Assembly: GCA_030429665.1 (NCBI GenBank) | Contig: JAUIEZ010000027.1 | Span: forward strand, 1-43,701 | Direction of reading: 5' to 3' | Length of the DNA stretch: 43,701 nt | DNA from: Gammaproteobacteria bacterium | GTDB lineage: Bacteria; Pseudomonadota; Gammaproteobacteria; Arenicellales; CAJQKF01 | Part shown: one piece after another, positions 35,620-43,690 of the stretch | Numbering within the stretch: the first letter of the stretch is position 1 | Layout: the number at the start of each line of letters is the position of its first letter | Notes under the pieces: model-generated | What the model was told of the DNA's origin: nothing | Seen by the model: only the letters and a program-made list of their open reading frames with translations | Databases searched by the model: none | Program-made: the position numbers and the translations under genes

Positions 35620-38274
35620 TCACTCGTCGCCGGCCAGGGCGCGCGAGACGATCTCGTAGCAGTCCCGCGACAAGCCGGCCTGCTCGCGTATCCGTTCCAG
35701 GGACGCGCGCATCGACGCCTTGAACGGATCGCCGTAGCGGCGCCACTGGTTGAACGCGCTCACCAGGCGAGCGGCGATTTGCGGATTGACCGGGTCCAAC
35801 TGCAAGACCTGTTCGGTCGCGAGGTCGTATCCCGTGCCGTCGGTCGCGTGGAAATGGACCGGATTGGCGTGGCAGAAGGCGCCGATCACCGCGCGAACCT
35901 TGTTGGGGTTGGTGGCATTGTAGGCCGGGTGGGCCATGAGTGCCCGGATTCGCTCAATGCCGCCCAACGTCGGAGAAGCGGCCTGAAGGCGGAACCACTT
36001 GTCCACGATCAACGGCTGTTCCCGCCAGTCTTCGTAGAAACGCCCCAGCATTTCCTCGGTGCCCGGTGCGCTGAAACGGCAGGCGGCGGCGAGCGCGCCC
36101 ATTCGGTCGGTCATGTTGTCGGCGCGATCGAATTGCGCCCGCGCCAGCCGCGCGCCGATCTCGGCGTCGCCGGCCGTGACGTACATGAGCAGCCGGTTTT
36201 TCAGCGCGCGACGCCCCGCCTGGGCCGGATCGACGGCGTACGGCGGCTCGGGTACGAACGATTCGTAGCGCGCCACCATGGCATCCAGGTACCGCGCCGC
36301 GAGCGCGCGCTCAAGCGCGTCGATGGCGCCGTGGACGGCCAGCGGATCGATCACGTCCAGTTCCTCGGCCACGATGGCGTGGTCGGGCAGGGCGAGGGCG
36401 AGGGCGTGAAAAGCGCCGTCTTCGATCTCGCTCTCGAGCAGCCGGCCGAAAGCGCCGAGGAATGTCTCCTCGAAGTTTGGAGGTGCGCCATCGGCAATCG
36501 ACTTCGAGGCAGCCACGAGTTGCGCCAATGCGAGCTGCTGGCCCGCGTCCCAGCGGTTGAACGGGTCGTCGTCATGCGCCATCAGTACCGACAATTCCGC
36601 CGACGACAGGCCCGGATCGACCTTCACCGGCGCGGAAAACCCTCGCAGCAGGGACGGCACCGGTTCGGCATCCACCTCGTGCAGGACGAAGGTTTGCTCC
36701 GACCCGGTCAGCTCGAAGACGTGCTCGTGCACGGCGTCGGTTGCAGGTGCCATCCGGCAGGCGATCGGATTGCCCGCCAGGTCGAACAGCGCGCCGCGGA
36801 CCGGGATGTGAAATGGCTGCTTGCGATCCTGGCCCGGTGTCGGCGGGCAGGTCTGGGTCATGTGCAGGGTATAGGTGCGCGCCCCGGCATCGTATTCCCC
36901 TCGCGCCGTGACGCGCGGCGTGCCGGCCTGGTCGTACCAGCGGCGAAACTGGTCGAGCTTGCGATTGGCGGCGTCCTCGTGGGCGCGGACGAAATCGTCG
37001 GTAGTCACCGCCTGGCCGTCGTGGCGGGCGAAGTACAGGTCGCAGCCGGCGCGAAATTGCTCCGCCCCGAGCAGGTTATAGAGCATGCGGATGACTTCCG
37101 CGCCCTTGTTATACACCGTCATGGTGTAAAAATTGTTGATCTCGACGTAGGCGTCGGGGCGCACCGGGTGCGCCATGGGTCCCGAGTCCTCCGGAAACTG
37201 GTGGGCGCGCAGCAGGTTGACGTCGCTGATGCGCTTGACGCCCCGCGAGCCCATGTCGGCGGAAAACTCCTGGTCGCGGAATACGGTGAAGCCTTCCTTG
37301 AGGCTGAGCTGGAACCAGTCACGGCAAGTGACGCGGTTGCCGGACCAGTTGTGAAAGTATTCGTGGGCGATAACGCCTTCGATGCCGTCGAAATCGGCGT
37401 CCGTGGCGGTCTCCGGGCGCGCGAGCACGTATCGCGAATTGAAGATGTTCAGTCCCTTGTTCTCCATGGCCCCCATGTTGAAGTCGTCCACGGCGACGAT
37501 CATGTAGGTGTCGAGATCGTATTCCCTGCCGTAGACCGTCTCATCCCATGCCATGGCCTTCTTCAGCGAAGACATGGCATGGTCGCACTGGTCCATGTTG
37601 TGGTGTTGCGCGTAGACCTGAAGCGACACCTCGCGGCCGCCGCGGGTGACGAAGGTATCGCGCAGGCAGCCCAGGTCGCCGGCCACCAGGGCGAACAGGT
37701 AACTCGGCTTGGGCCAGGGGTCGTGCCAGGTGACCTGGTGACGGCCGTCGTCGAGCGGCTTCTCGTCGACGCGATCCCCGTTGCACAGCATCACCGGGTT
37801 CGACGAGGCGTCACCGATGATGGTCACGGTGAACACCGACAGCACGTCCGGGCGATCCGGAAACCAGGTGATGCGGCGAAACCCCTCGGGCTCGCATTGC
37901 GTACAGTAGTTCCCACTCGATCGGTACAGGCCGCTCAGGGCGGTGTTCGCCTCGGGGTTGATCACGCATTCGGTCTCAAGCGCCAGTCGGTCGCCAACAC
38001 CTTCGATGACCAGTTTGCCCTCGTCGACGCGGTACTCGCCGGGCCCGAGATCGCGTCCGTCGATTGCCACGCGCCGGGTGTCGAGATTTTCGCCGTCGAG
38101 TACGAGGGGCGCGCTGCCCTTGTTGGCCCGACGCAGGTCGAGTGTCGCCCGTACCCTGGTCGCGACGGGGTCGAGCTCGAACACGAGCTCGACTCGCGCC
38201 ACGTTGAACTCGGGCGGGGCGTAGTCGGTAAGCCGGATGGTTTGCGGCGAGGTTGACTTGGTCGCGTCGGGCAT
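35620..38274 (-). CDS. pepN: Aminopeptidase N
   Basis: 884 residues of the M1 family, close to the E. coli PepN length. The substrate-binding GAMEN motif is at residues 268-272 and the zinc site is HEYFH (304-308) with E327. Removes N-terminal amino acids from peptides in the cytoplasm, and is a major general aminopeptidase in gammaproteobacteria. ATG 38274 lies four bases after the stop of the upstream amidotransferase gene, and its own stop is one base before the VWA-like start, so it sits inside a tight six-gene run. Confidence 0.97.
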   Translation of the reverse strand: MPDATKSTSPQTIRLTDYAPPEFNVARVELVFELDPVATRVRATLDLRRANKGSAPLVLDGENLDTRRVAIDGRDLGPGEYRVDEGKLVIEGVGDRLALETECVINPEANTALSGLYRSSGNYCTQCEPEGFRRITWFPDRPDVLSVFTVTIIGDASSNPVMLCNGDRVDEKPLDDGRHQVTWHDPWPKPSYLFALVAGDLGCLRDTFVTRGGREVSLQVYAQHHNMDQCDHAMSSLKKAMAWDETVYGREYDLDTYMIVAVDDFNMGAMENKGLNIFNSRYVLARPETATDADFDGIEGVIAHEYFHNWSGNRVTCRDWFQLSLKEGFTVFRDQEFSADMGSRGVKRISDVNLLRAHQFPEDSGPMAHPVRPDAYVEINNFYTMTVYNKGAEVIRMLYNLLGAEQFRAGCDLYFARHDGQAVTTDDFVRAHEDAANRKLDQFRRWYDQAGTPRVTARGEYDAGARTYTLHMTQTCPPTPGQDRKQPFHIPVRGALFDLAGNPIACRMAPATDAVHEHVFELTGSEQTFVLHEVDAEPVPSLLRGFSAPVKVDPGLSSAELSVLMAHDDDPFNRWDAGQQLALAQLVAASKSIADGAPPNFEETFLGAFGRLLESEIEDGAFHALALALPDHAIVAEELDVIDPLAVHGAIDALERALAARYLDAMVARYESFVPEPPYAVDPAQAGRRALKNRLLMYVTAGDAEIGARLARAQFDRADNMTDRMGALAAACRFSAPGTEEMLGRFYEDWREQPLIVDKWFRLQAASPTLGGIERIRALMAHPAYNATNPNKVRAVIGAFCHANPVHFHATDGTGYDLATEQVLQLDPVNPQIAARLVSAFNQWRRYGDPFKASMRASLERIREQAGLSRDCYEIVSRALAGDE

Positions 38275-38278
38275 GAAA

Positions 38279-38995
38279 TCAGGTTCCGTTTTGGTGGGCC
38301 TCGAGGGCGCGATTGATCCAGTGGTCGAGGAATCTTTCGGTCCAAGCCTCGACCGACGGCTCGAACACCCGAGCGTCGCGAAGCTGGGTCTCCGCGTCGT
38401 GGGCGCCCGGATCGGTCAGCATGTGGCCGCCCTCGTGAAACCACTGCACCATGATATTCGCCGTCACCTCCGGGTGAAACTGCAGCCCGATGATGTGCGG
38501 CCGGTAGCTGAACGCCTGGTTCGCGAATCGTGTGCCGCGCGCCAGGCGGGTGCATCCGGAAGGAATCTCGAATCCCTCGTTGTGCCACTGGAATACGTAC
38601 ATGGGGCCATCGAGGATTCCCGCGCCGTCCGACGCCGGGTGAACCAGGGTGTACCCGCTTTCGAGCAGGCCCTCGTGATGCCGGTAGACCCGCGCGCCAA
38701 GCGCCGTGGCCAGCAGCTGACCGCCCAGGCACAGTCCCAGGTAGGGTTTTTCGCGGGCCACCCAGCGCCGGATCCACTCGCGCTCGGTGCGCATCGCCTC
38801 GCTGTCGTCGTTGACGCTTTGCTCGCCGCCATACACCACCGCGGCGAGATAGTGATCGAAAACCTCGGGCAGCGTCTCGCCGCGGGCCGGGTTTATCCAG
38901 TCGAGCTGGAATCCTCGAGTCCCGAGAATCCGCGAGACCCGGTCGTCGCGTTGCGTGGCGTGGTACACGCAGAGGATGCGCTGCGCGGGGCTCAT
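38279..38995 (-). CDS. Class I glutamine amidotransferase (GMP-synthase-like)
   Basis: 238 residues of a stand-alone type 1 amidotransferase domain. The nucleophile is C89 in LGLCLGGQ; H174 and E176 in LQFHPEVT complete the triad. An IDG-rich insertion typical of the YfeJ/GuaA-like branch is present. The substrate is unknown; related proteins act as gamma-glutamyl hydrolases or transferases on amines. The ATG at 38995-38993 overlaps the stop of the small membrane protein gene in an ATGA. Confidence 0.9.
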   Translation of the reverse strand: MSPAQRILCVYHATQRDDRVSRILGTRGFQLDWINPARGETLPEVFDHYLAAVVYGGEQSVNDDSEAMRTEREWIRRWVAREKPYLGLCLGGQLLATALGARVYRHHEGLLESGYTLVHPASDGAGILDGPMYVFQWHNEGFEIPSGCTRLARGTRFANQAFSYRPHIIGLQFHPEVTANIMVQWFHEGGHMLTDPGAHDAETQLRDARVFEPSVEAWTERFLDHWINRALEAHQNGT

Positions 38996-39171
38996 ACCAG
39001 CGCGATCAACAGCAGGACGAAGCCGATCACCAGGGCCAACGGAACAAGCACGCCGGGCCAGTCCTTGGGCGCGTTTTCACTTGCCTCCAGCATGCGCTTG
39101 ACGCCGGGAAAGAACAGGAACGCGATGAGGCCCCCGATCAGGAGCAGCGCGATTTGTTGCCATGTATCCAT
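38992..39171 (-). CDS. Small two-helix membrane protein
   Basis: 59 residues beginning MDTWQQIALLLIGGLIAFLF. Two hydrophobic helices (about residues 6-21 and 39-58) are separated by a short polar loop (GVKRMLEASENAPKDWPG), a helical hairpin in the inner membrane. No family is recognised. ATG 39171 is preferred; an upstream in-frame GTG gives nine extra residues. It ends in a four-base overlap with the amidotransferase gene and starts 33 bases after ybaK, so it is part of the pepN run. Easy to miss by size, but the overlap makes it credible. Confidence 0.65.
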   Translation of the reverse strand: MDTWQQIALLLIGGLIAFLFFPGVKRMLEASENAPKDWPGVLVPLALVIGFVLLLIALV

Positions 39172-39204
39172 GAAGTTTCTCGCTCCGGTTCCACCCACGC
39201 GATT

Positions 39205-39693
39205 TTACGTGTCGCTGCGCAATTCGCAGATGACCCCCGAGGTTAGCGGCGGCAGCGCCGCCGGATCCAGTTCGAATACCGCGTTCGGGGTGCCGGCCGC
39301 GGCCCAGACGCGGTCGTAACCGAGCAGATCCTCGTCGATGAACGTGCGCATGTCGCGGTCGTGGCCGAACGGCGGGATGCCGCCTATGGCAAAGCCCGTG
39401 CACGCGCGGACAAACTCCGCGTCGGCCTTGGCCAGATTGCCGGCGCCGACCGCCGCGAGTTTCACCATGTCCACGCGGTTGTTTCCCGAGACCAGGGCAA
39501 GCACCGGCTCGTCGTTTTCCTCGACGCGAAATATCAAGGACTTGACGATTTGTCCCACGTCGCAGCCCACGGCGGTCGCCGCGTCCTGCGCGGTGCGCGT
39601 GGACTGAGGCAACTCTTGGACAATAAAGTCGAATCCCCGGTTTTCAATAGCTTGTTGAACACGTCGGGCGCTGCGGCTGAGCGGCTTCGTCAT
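39205..39693 (-). CDS. YbaK/EbsC-type aminoacyl-tRNA deacylase
   Basis: 162 residues of the YbaK/ProX editing family. Conserved features are IVKSLIF with the key lysine, LVSGNNRVDMVKLA, and the TGFAIGGIPPFGHDRDM loop that shapes the pocket. Such proteins hydrolyse mischarged Cys- or Ala-tRNA(Pro). It is the first gene of the minus-strand run leading to pepN and is divergent from the ydcH-like gene by about 213 bases. Confidence 0.9.
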   Translation of the reverse strand: MTKPLSRSARRVQQAIENRGFDFIVQELPQSTRTAQDAATAVGCDVGQIVKSLIFRVEENDEPVLALVSGNNRVDMVKLAAVGAGNLAKADAEFVRACTGFAIGGIPPFGHDRDMRTFIDEDLLGYDRVWAAAGTPNAVFELDPAALPPLTSGVICELRSDT

Positions 39694-39810
39694 GGCCGGC
39701 CGCCGGCGCCGTCACGACGCGCGAATCGGGCTGTATGGAGTGTAGATTTCAAAAAGATGAACCCCGACGGTAAAAGGTGTAGCATGGTCTCGGCCGATCG
39801 CGTCCGCTGG

Positions 39811-39842
39811 TCGCGGGGCCCGTCGGAAGCGGAACCCCGCGA
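39811..39842. repeat. 8-bp inverted repeat in the ybaK/ydcH intergenic region
   Basis: TCGCGGGG (39811-39818) and CCCCGCGA (39835-39842) are exact reverse complements separated by 16 bases. No U-run follows in either direction. It could be a regulatory hairpin or operator. The rest of the 213-base gap shows no RNA gene. Confidence 0.35.
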
Positions 39843-39906
39843 TACGGATGATCAAGCGGGCGGGTGAAGCCACTATGGTAAAGCAACTCTACCCTATGGA
39901 GGCAAT

Positions 39907-40101
39907 ATGACAGAATCATCAGAAACGGAGTTGGAGGAGAGAATAGCCAACCTAAGGAAAGAGCACGAACAACTGGAATCCAGGCTGGGCTCGATGGTCA
40001 ACGATCCGCTGGTTGACGATCTGGAAATCCAGGCGCTGAAAAAACAAAAGCTTTTGATCAAGGATTCAATCGCGACGATCGAGAGCCAGTTAAGGGGGTA
40101 A
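39907..40101 (+). CDS. YdcH family (DUF465) small coiled-coil protein
   Basis: 64 residues, with the family pattern of a single coiled coil: LRKEHEQLESRL, then the DLEIQALKKQKLLIKDSI core. Small cytosolic proteins of this family are widespread in proteobacteria with unknown function. The start is set by GGAGG at 39899-39903 before ATG 39907. The next gene lies 242 bases downstream on the same strand. Codon use is less GC-biased than in neighbours (ATA, AAA and AGA codons). Confidence 0.9.
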   Translation: MTESSETELEERIANLRKEHEQLESRLGSMVNDPLVDDLEIQALKKQKLLIKDSIATIESQLRG

Positions 40102-40343
40102 TCACCCCGGACTCGATCATCCCGAACCTTGACGGGGTCGGTCCAGCGCGGGCGGACCCCGCCGGCAGGGTCGCGCCTGTCGCCGAAAGTCCCACCGGGC
40201 GCGATCTCCCCGGACATCGAAACTCCCTCTTGCTCCTCGTGTGGCGCAATTCGTCATTCTCTCCCCGCCATGTTCCGCAATCTTCACTTCCGATGAGCAG
40301 ACGCCGCGCCACTTCCGCGGCGACGAGGCCAATACGCGCGTAA

Positions 40344-40817
40344 ATGACCGACGACGGCCGGGTGAAACGTTTCCTCGCATTGTCCACCGGCGATCGGCAG
40401 GTGTTCGCGCAGGCATGGATTCTACTGCTGAAGCACTCGATTGCCCTGCGTTTGTGTTCCAGGGAACGCGTGGGACGCGTGGTCGCCGATGCCATGAAGT
40501 CGCATGCATCGGGTGACAGCGGCGACCTCGAGCAGGCGCGTCACTGGCTCAAAATCGCCAACCGGGCGGCGCGCCATCACGTCGTCCGTACGAATTGCCT
40601 GGTGCGATCGCTGGCGGGGCGGGAAATGCTCGCCCGCCGGCGCGTCGACGCCACCTTGCGCATCGGCGTCTCGCATGACACCGATGGCGGATTGCAGGCG
40701 CATGCCTGGCTTGAGTCGGCGGGCGAGGTGATCAACGATGCGAGCGACGTGACGCATCGCTTTGTTCCGTTCGACGACCCGCGCGGGGTGCCGCAGGCGT
40801 CGTGGCGGTGGACTTGA
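40344..40817 (+). CDS. Lasso peptide biosynthesis B2-like protein (orphan)
   Basis: 157 residues of the transglutaminase-like Cys protease family that serves as leader peptidase (B2) in lasso peptide biosynthesis. Hallmarks are VKRFLALSTGDRQVFAQAWI at the start, C85 in TNCLVRSLAGREMLARR, H120 in LQAHAWLE and D132 in VINDASDV, a plausible Cys-His-Asp triad. No B1 (PqqD/RRE), cyclase (asparagine-synthetase-like) or precursor gene was found in the window, so it is an orphan here. TAA of a small 34-residue ORF abuts ATG 40344, but that ORF has no Asp/Glu and does not resemble a precursor. GTG 40362 is an alternative start. Confidence 0.85.
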   Translation: MTDDGRVKRFLALSTGDRQVFAQAWILLLKHSIALRLCSRERVGRVVADAMKSHASGDSGDLEQARHWLKIANRAARHHVVRTNCLVRSLAGREMLARRRVDATLRIGVSHDTDGGLQAHAWLESAGEVINDASDVTHRFVPFDDPRGVPQASWRWT

Positions 40818-40869
40818 CCGACCTGGCGGGTCGAATCGGTGTGGCGATATCCCCTGGCAATGCGCCCGA

Positions 40870-40899
40870 ACCCGGCGCCCGTCGAAACGGGCGCCGGGT
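40870..40899. terminator. 13-bp perfect hairpin with CGAA loop between B2-like gene and ahcY
   Basis: ACCCGGCGCCCGT-CGAA-ACGGGCGCCGGGT is a perfect 13-bp stem with a stable tetraloop. It extends through CGCCC/GGGCG with a GA bulge. It lies ten bases beyond the ahcY stop (minus) and about 50 beyond the B2-like stop (plus). There is no U-tract on either side, but the strength and convergent position suggest a bidirectional transcription stop or a transcript-end stabiliser. Confidence 0.55.
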
Positions 40900-40908
40900 G
40901 GGCGGCTG

Positions 40909-42330
40909 TCAGTACCGGTAGTGCGCCGGTTTATAGGGACCGTCGACGGATATGCCGAGATAGCCGGCCTGCTTTTCGGAAAGGCGGGTCAACTTCGCCC
41001 CGATCTTCTCCAGGTGCAGCCGGGCAACCTCCTCGTCTAGGTGCTTGGGCAGCGTGTAGACGCGGTTCTCGTACGCATCGCCCTTGGTCCACAGTTCGAT
41101 CTGCGCCAGGGTCTGGTTGGTGAACGAGTTGGACATCACGAAACTCGGGTGACCGGTGGCGCAGCCCAGGTTTACCAGGCGGCCCTCGGCGAGCAGGATG
41201 ATGCGCTTGCCGTCCGGGAAGATGACGTGGTCGACCTGGGGCTTGATATTCTCCCACTCGAGGTTCTTCAGGCCCGCCACGTCGATCTCGTTGTCAAAGT
41301 GGCCGATGTTGCAGACGATGGCCTGGTCCTTCATCTGCTCCATGTAGGCGCGGGTGATGACGTTGAAGTTCCCGGTCGCGGTAACGAAGATGTCGCCGAT
41401 GCGGCAGGCCTCGTCCATGTGCACGACGCGAAAACCCTCCATCGCCGCTTGCAGCGCGCAGATGGGGTCGATCTCGGTTACCCACACGGTGGCCCCGAGC
41501 CCGCGCAGCGACTGGGCGCAGCCCTTGCCGACGTCGCCGTAGCCGAGCACCACGGCAATTTTCCCGGCAACCATGACGTCGGTCGCGCGCTTGATGCCGT
41601 CCACCAGCGATTCGCGGCAGCCGTAGAGGTTGTCGAACTTGGACTTCGTGACCGAGTCGTTGACATTGATGGCAGGAAACTTGAGCTCGCCGCGCTCCTG
41701 CATGCGGTAGAGGCGATTCACGCCGGTCGTGGTTTCCTCGGTGACGCCGCGGATGCCGGAGAGCACGCGCGAGTACCAGCCGGGCTGGGACTTGACGCGC
41801 TTTTTGATCTGGGAGAACAGGATGGTCTCCTCCTCGCTTTCCGGATTGTCGAGTACCGAGAGGTCGTTCTCGGCGCGCGCGCCGAGGTTGACCAGCAAGG
41901 TGGCGTCGCCGCCGTCGTCGAGAATCATGTTGGGCGTGCCGCCGTCATGCCATTCCATGATGCGATGGCAGTATTCCCAGTACTGCTCGAGAGATTCTCC
42001 CTTGAAGGCGAACACCGGCACACCGGACTCGGCGATCGCGGCCGCGGCGTGATCCTGGGTCGAGAAAATGTTGCACGAAGCCCAGCGCACCTCGGCGCCC
42101 AGGGCAGTGAGCGTCTCGATCAGTACGGCGGTCTGGATGGTCATGTGCAGGCTGCCGGCAATGCGCGCGCCCTTGAGCGGCTGTTCGTCGGCGTATTTTT
42201 CGCGCAGCGCGACCAGGCCGGGCATCTCCGTTTCGGCGATGCGGATCTCCTTGCGTCCCCAGGACGCCAGGGAAAGATCGGCCACGACGTGGTCGGCGTG
42301 TGGGTTTGTTGCAGGGGCGGGATGACTCAT
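40909..42330 (-). CDS. ahcY: Adenosylhomocysteinase (SAH hydrolase)
   Basis: 473 residues, the usual bacterial form. Splits S-adenosylhomocysteine into homocysteine and adenosine, relieving product inhibition of methyltransferases. The NAD-binding loop is [13 protein letters not shown], substrate-binding segments include [14 protein letters not shown], and the C-terminus ends KPAHYRY as in the family. ATG 42330 is preceded by a GAGG sequence and, just upstream, by an SAH riboswitch, so expression should rise when SAH accumulates. It follows metK on the same strand with about 165 bases between; the product homocysteine can be remethylated or made by MetY. Confidence 0.98.
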   Translation of the reverse strand: MSHPAPATNPHADHVVADLSLASWGRKEIRIAETEMPGLVALREKYADEQPLKGARIAGSLHMTIQTAVLIETLTALGAEVRWASCNIFSTQDHAAAAIAESGVPVFAFKGESLEQYWEYCHRIMEWHDGGTPNMILDDGGDATLLVNLGARAENDLSVLDNPESEEETILFSQIKKRVKSQPGWYSRVLSGIRGVTEETTTGVNRLYRMQERGELKFPAINVNDSVTKSKFDNLYGCRESLVDGIKRATDVMVAGKIAVVLGYGDVGKGCAQSLRGLGATVWVTEIDPICALQAAMEGFRVVHMDEACRIGDIFVTATGNFNVITRAYMEQMKDQAIVCNIGHFDNEIDVAGLKNLEWENIKPQVDHVIFPDGKRIILLAEGRLVNLGCATGHPSFVMSNSFTNQTLAQIELWTKGDAYENRVYTLPKHLDEEVARLHLEKIGAKLTRLSEKQAGYLGISVDGPYKPAHYRY

Positions 42331-42352
42331 AACTCATACCTCGGTTTGAATT

Positions 42353-42427
42353 ACAAGCGCCGTTGTGGATGGGACGCGGATTCGAGCCTGGCGGGGCGTG
42401 GCGCCCCGTTGCAACGCTTCTCGAAAC
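42353..42427 (-). promoter_or_regulatory. SAH riboswitch upstream of ahcY
   Basis: Read on the minus strand the element runs TTCGAG-AAGCGTTGCAACGG, a hairpin GGGGCG-CCA-CGCCCC, then GCCAGGCTCGAA, a short variable loop and AACGGCGCTT. This reproduces the known SAH riboswitch: P1 (TTCGAG with CTCGAA), P2 hairpin, the conserved GCAAC and CCAGGCTCG loops, and the pseudoknot helix AAGCG (42419-42415) with CGCTT (42359-42355). The class turns genes on when S-adenosylhomocysteine binds. It ends about 12 bases before the ahcY ribosome-binding site, so control is likely translational or by folding near it. Confidence 0.93.
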
Positions 42428-42431
42428 CACG

Positions 42432-42449
42432 CACCGCCGACCGGCGGTG
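42432..42449. repeat. Short GC hairpin just upstream of the SAH riboswitch
   Basis: CACCGCCGACCGGCGGTG is an 8-bp inverted repeat with almost no loop (7 bp with a 4-base loop). On the ahcY transcript it sits directly before the riboswitch P1 arm. It may be an added leader stem of the aptamer region or an independent hairpin; no U-run follows on the sense strand. Confidence 0.4.
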
Positions 42450-42495
42450 TTCGTCGAAAAATCCTGATTCTATATCTAAAGCCGATTCGGGCCGT

Positions 42496-43656
42496 TCAAA
42501 GTCCGGCGTCGGCCTTCAGGGCCTCGGCCTTGTCGGTCTGCTCCCACGTGAACTCCGGCTCGGTACGGCCGAAGTGACCGTAGGCCGCGGTCTTCCCGTA
42601 GATCGGCCGCAGCAGGTCGAGCGTGGCGATGATCGCCTTGGGTCGCAGGTCGAAATGCTTGCGGATCAGCTGCTCGATGCGCTCTTCGTCGATCCGGTGC
42701 GTGCCGAAGGTGTTAACCATCAGCGACACCGGGTCGGCCACGCCGATGGCATAGGCGACCTGCAGCTCGCACTTGTCCGCCAGTCCCGCGGCGACCACGT
42801 TCTTGGCCACGTAACGCATGGCATAGGCCGCCGAGCGGTCGACCTTCGAGGGATCCTTGCCGGAAAAGGCGCCGCCGCCGTGGTGCGCCGCGCCGCCGTA
42901 GGTGTCGACGATGATCTTGCGCCCGGTCAGGCCGCAGTCGCCCACCGGCCCGCCGATGACGAAGCGCCCGGTGGGATTGACCAGGTACTTGGTATCCTTG
43001 CTGAGCATGTCCGCCGGGATCACGGGCTTGATGATCTCGTCCACCACGGCTTCCGTGAGGGCCTTGTGTCCGATCTCGGGGTCGTGCTGGGTGGAGAGCA
43101 CCACCGTGTCCACCGCCACCGGCTTGCCGTCGACGTAGCGTACGCTGACCTGGGACTTGGCGTCAGGGCGCAGCCACGGAAGGGTGCCCGCCTTGCGCAC
43201 TTCCGACTGGCGCTTGACCAGGCGGTGTGCGTAGGTGATCGGGAAGGGCATCAGCACCTCGGTCTCGTTGCAGGCATAGCCGAACATCAGCCCCTGGTCG
43301 CCGGCGCCCTGCTCGTGGTCGTCGTACTCGTCCACGCCCTGCTTGATGTCCGGCGACTGCTTGTCCAGCGAGACGACTACCGCACAGCTGGCGTAGTCGA
43401 AACCCATCTCCGAGGAGTTGTAGCCGATCTCCTTGACGGTGTTTCGCACGATTTCCGGGCAGTCGGCGTAACCTTCCGTCGTGATTTCCCCGGAAATCAC
43501 CACCATGCCGGTGTTCACCAGTGTCTCGCATGCCACTCGCGACCTGGGATCCTGGCCCAGCAGGTCGTCGAGCACCGCGTCGGAAATCTGGTCTGCGACC
43601 TTGTCCGGGTGACCTTCGGACACGGACTCGGAGGTGAAGATGACATCGCGCGACAT
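42496..43656 (-). CDS. metK: S-adenosylmethionine synthetase
   Basis: 386 residues. Makes SAM from methionine and ATP. Motifs in order: [18 protein letters not shown] at the N-terminus, [12 protein letters not shown] in the flexible loop region, and the glycine-rich [22 protein letters not shown] 43656 is preceded by GAGGGAGG, a strong ribosome-binding site. A TACAAT box lies at 43690-43685 with its -35 beyond the window edge. No SAM riboswitch is visible in the 45 bases before the start. It precedes ahcY, and the two enzymes bracket the methylation cycle. Confidence 0.98.
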   Translation of the reverse strand: MSRDVIFTSESVSEGHPDKVADQISDAVLDDLLGQDPRSRVACETLVNTGMVVISGEITTEGYADCPEIVRNTVKEIGYNSSEMGFDYASCAVVVSLDKQSPDIKQGVDEYDDHEQGAGDQGLMFGYACNETEVLMPFPITYAHRLVKRQSEVRKAGTLPWLRPDAKSQVSVRYVDGKPVAVDTVVLSTQHDPEIGHKALTEAVVDEIIKPVIPADMLSKDTKYLVNPTGRFVIGGPVGDCGLTGRKIIVDTYGGAAHHGGGAFSGKDPSKVDRSAAYAMRYVAKNVVAAGLADKCELQVAYAIGVADPVSLMVNTFGTHRIDEERIEQLIRKHFDLRPKAIIATLDLLRPIYGKTAAYGHFGRTEPEFTWEQTDKAEALKADAGL

Positions 43657-43684
43657 GTGCCTCCCTCGGTAAATTAAGCGGGAA

Positions 43685-43690
43685 ATTGTA
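43685..43690 (-). promoter_or_regulatory. Possible -10 box of metK
   Basis: TACAAT on the minus strand, one mismatch from consensus, about 30 bases before the metK start in an AT-rich patch. The matching -35 box would lie outside the window, so this cannot be completed. Confidence 0.3.

Noticed and set aside
35377-38256. 959-codon open frame on the strand opposite pepN
   Set aside because: It mirrors pepN, has no recognisable domain, and is the GC-driven shadow expected opposite a high-GC gene.
40239-40343. 34-residue ORF abutting the B2-like start, considered as a lasso precursor
   Set aside because: It has no Asp or Glu to close a macrolactam ring, no leader-like pattern and no ribosome-binding site.
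40241-40516. 91-residue ORF overlapping the B2-like gene
   Set aside because: It overlaps a gene with clear catalytic motifs in another frame and has no recognisable domain.
41041-43677. 878-codon plus-strand open frame across ahcY and metK
   Set aside because: Both enzymes on the minus strand have full motif sets and a riboswitch; the plus frame is low-complexity D/V/H-rich shadow sequence.
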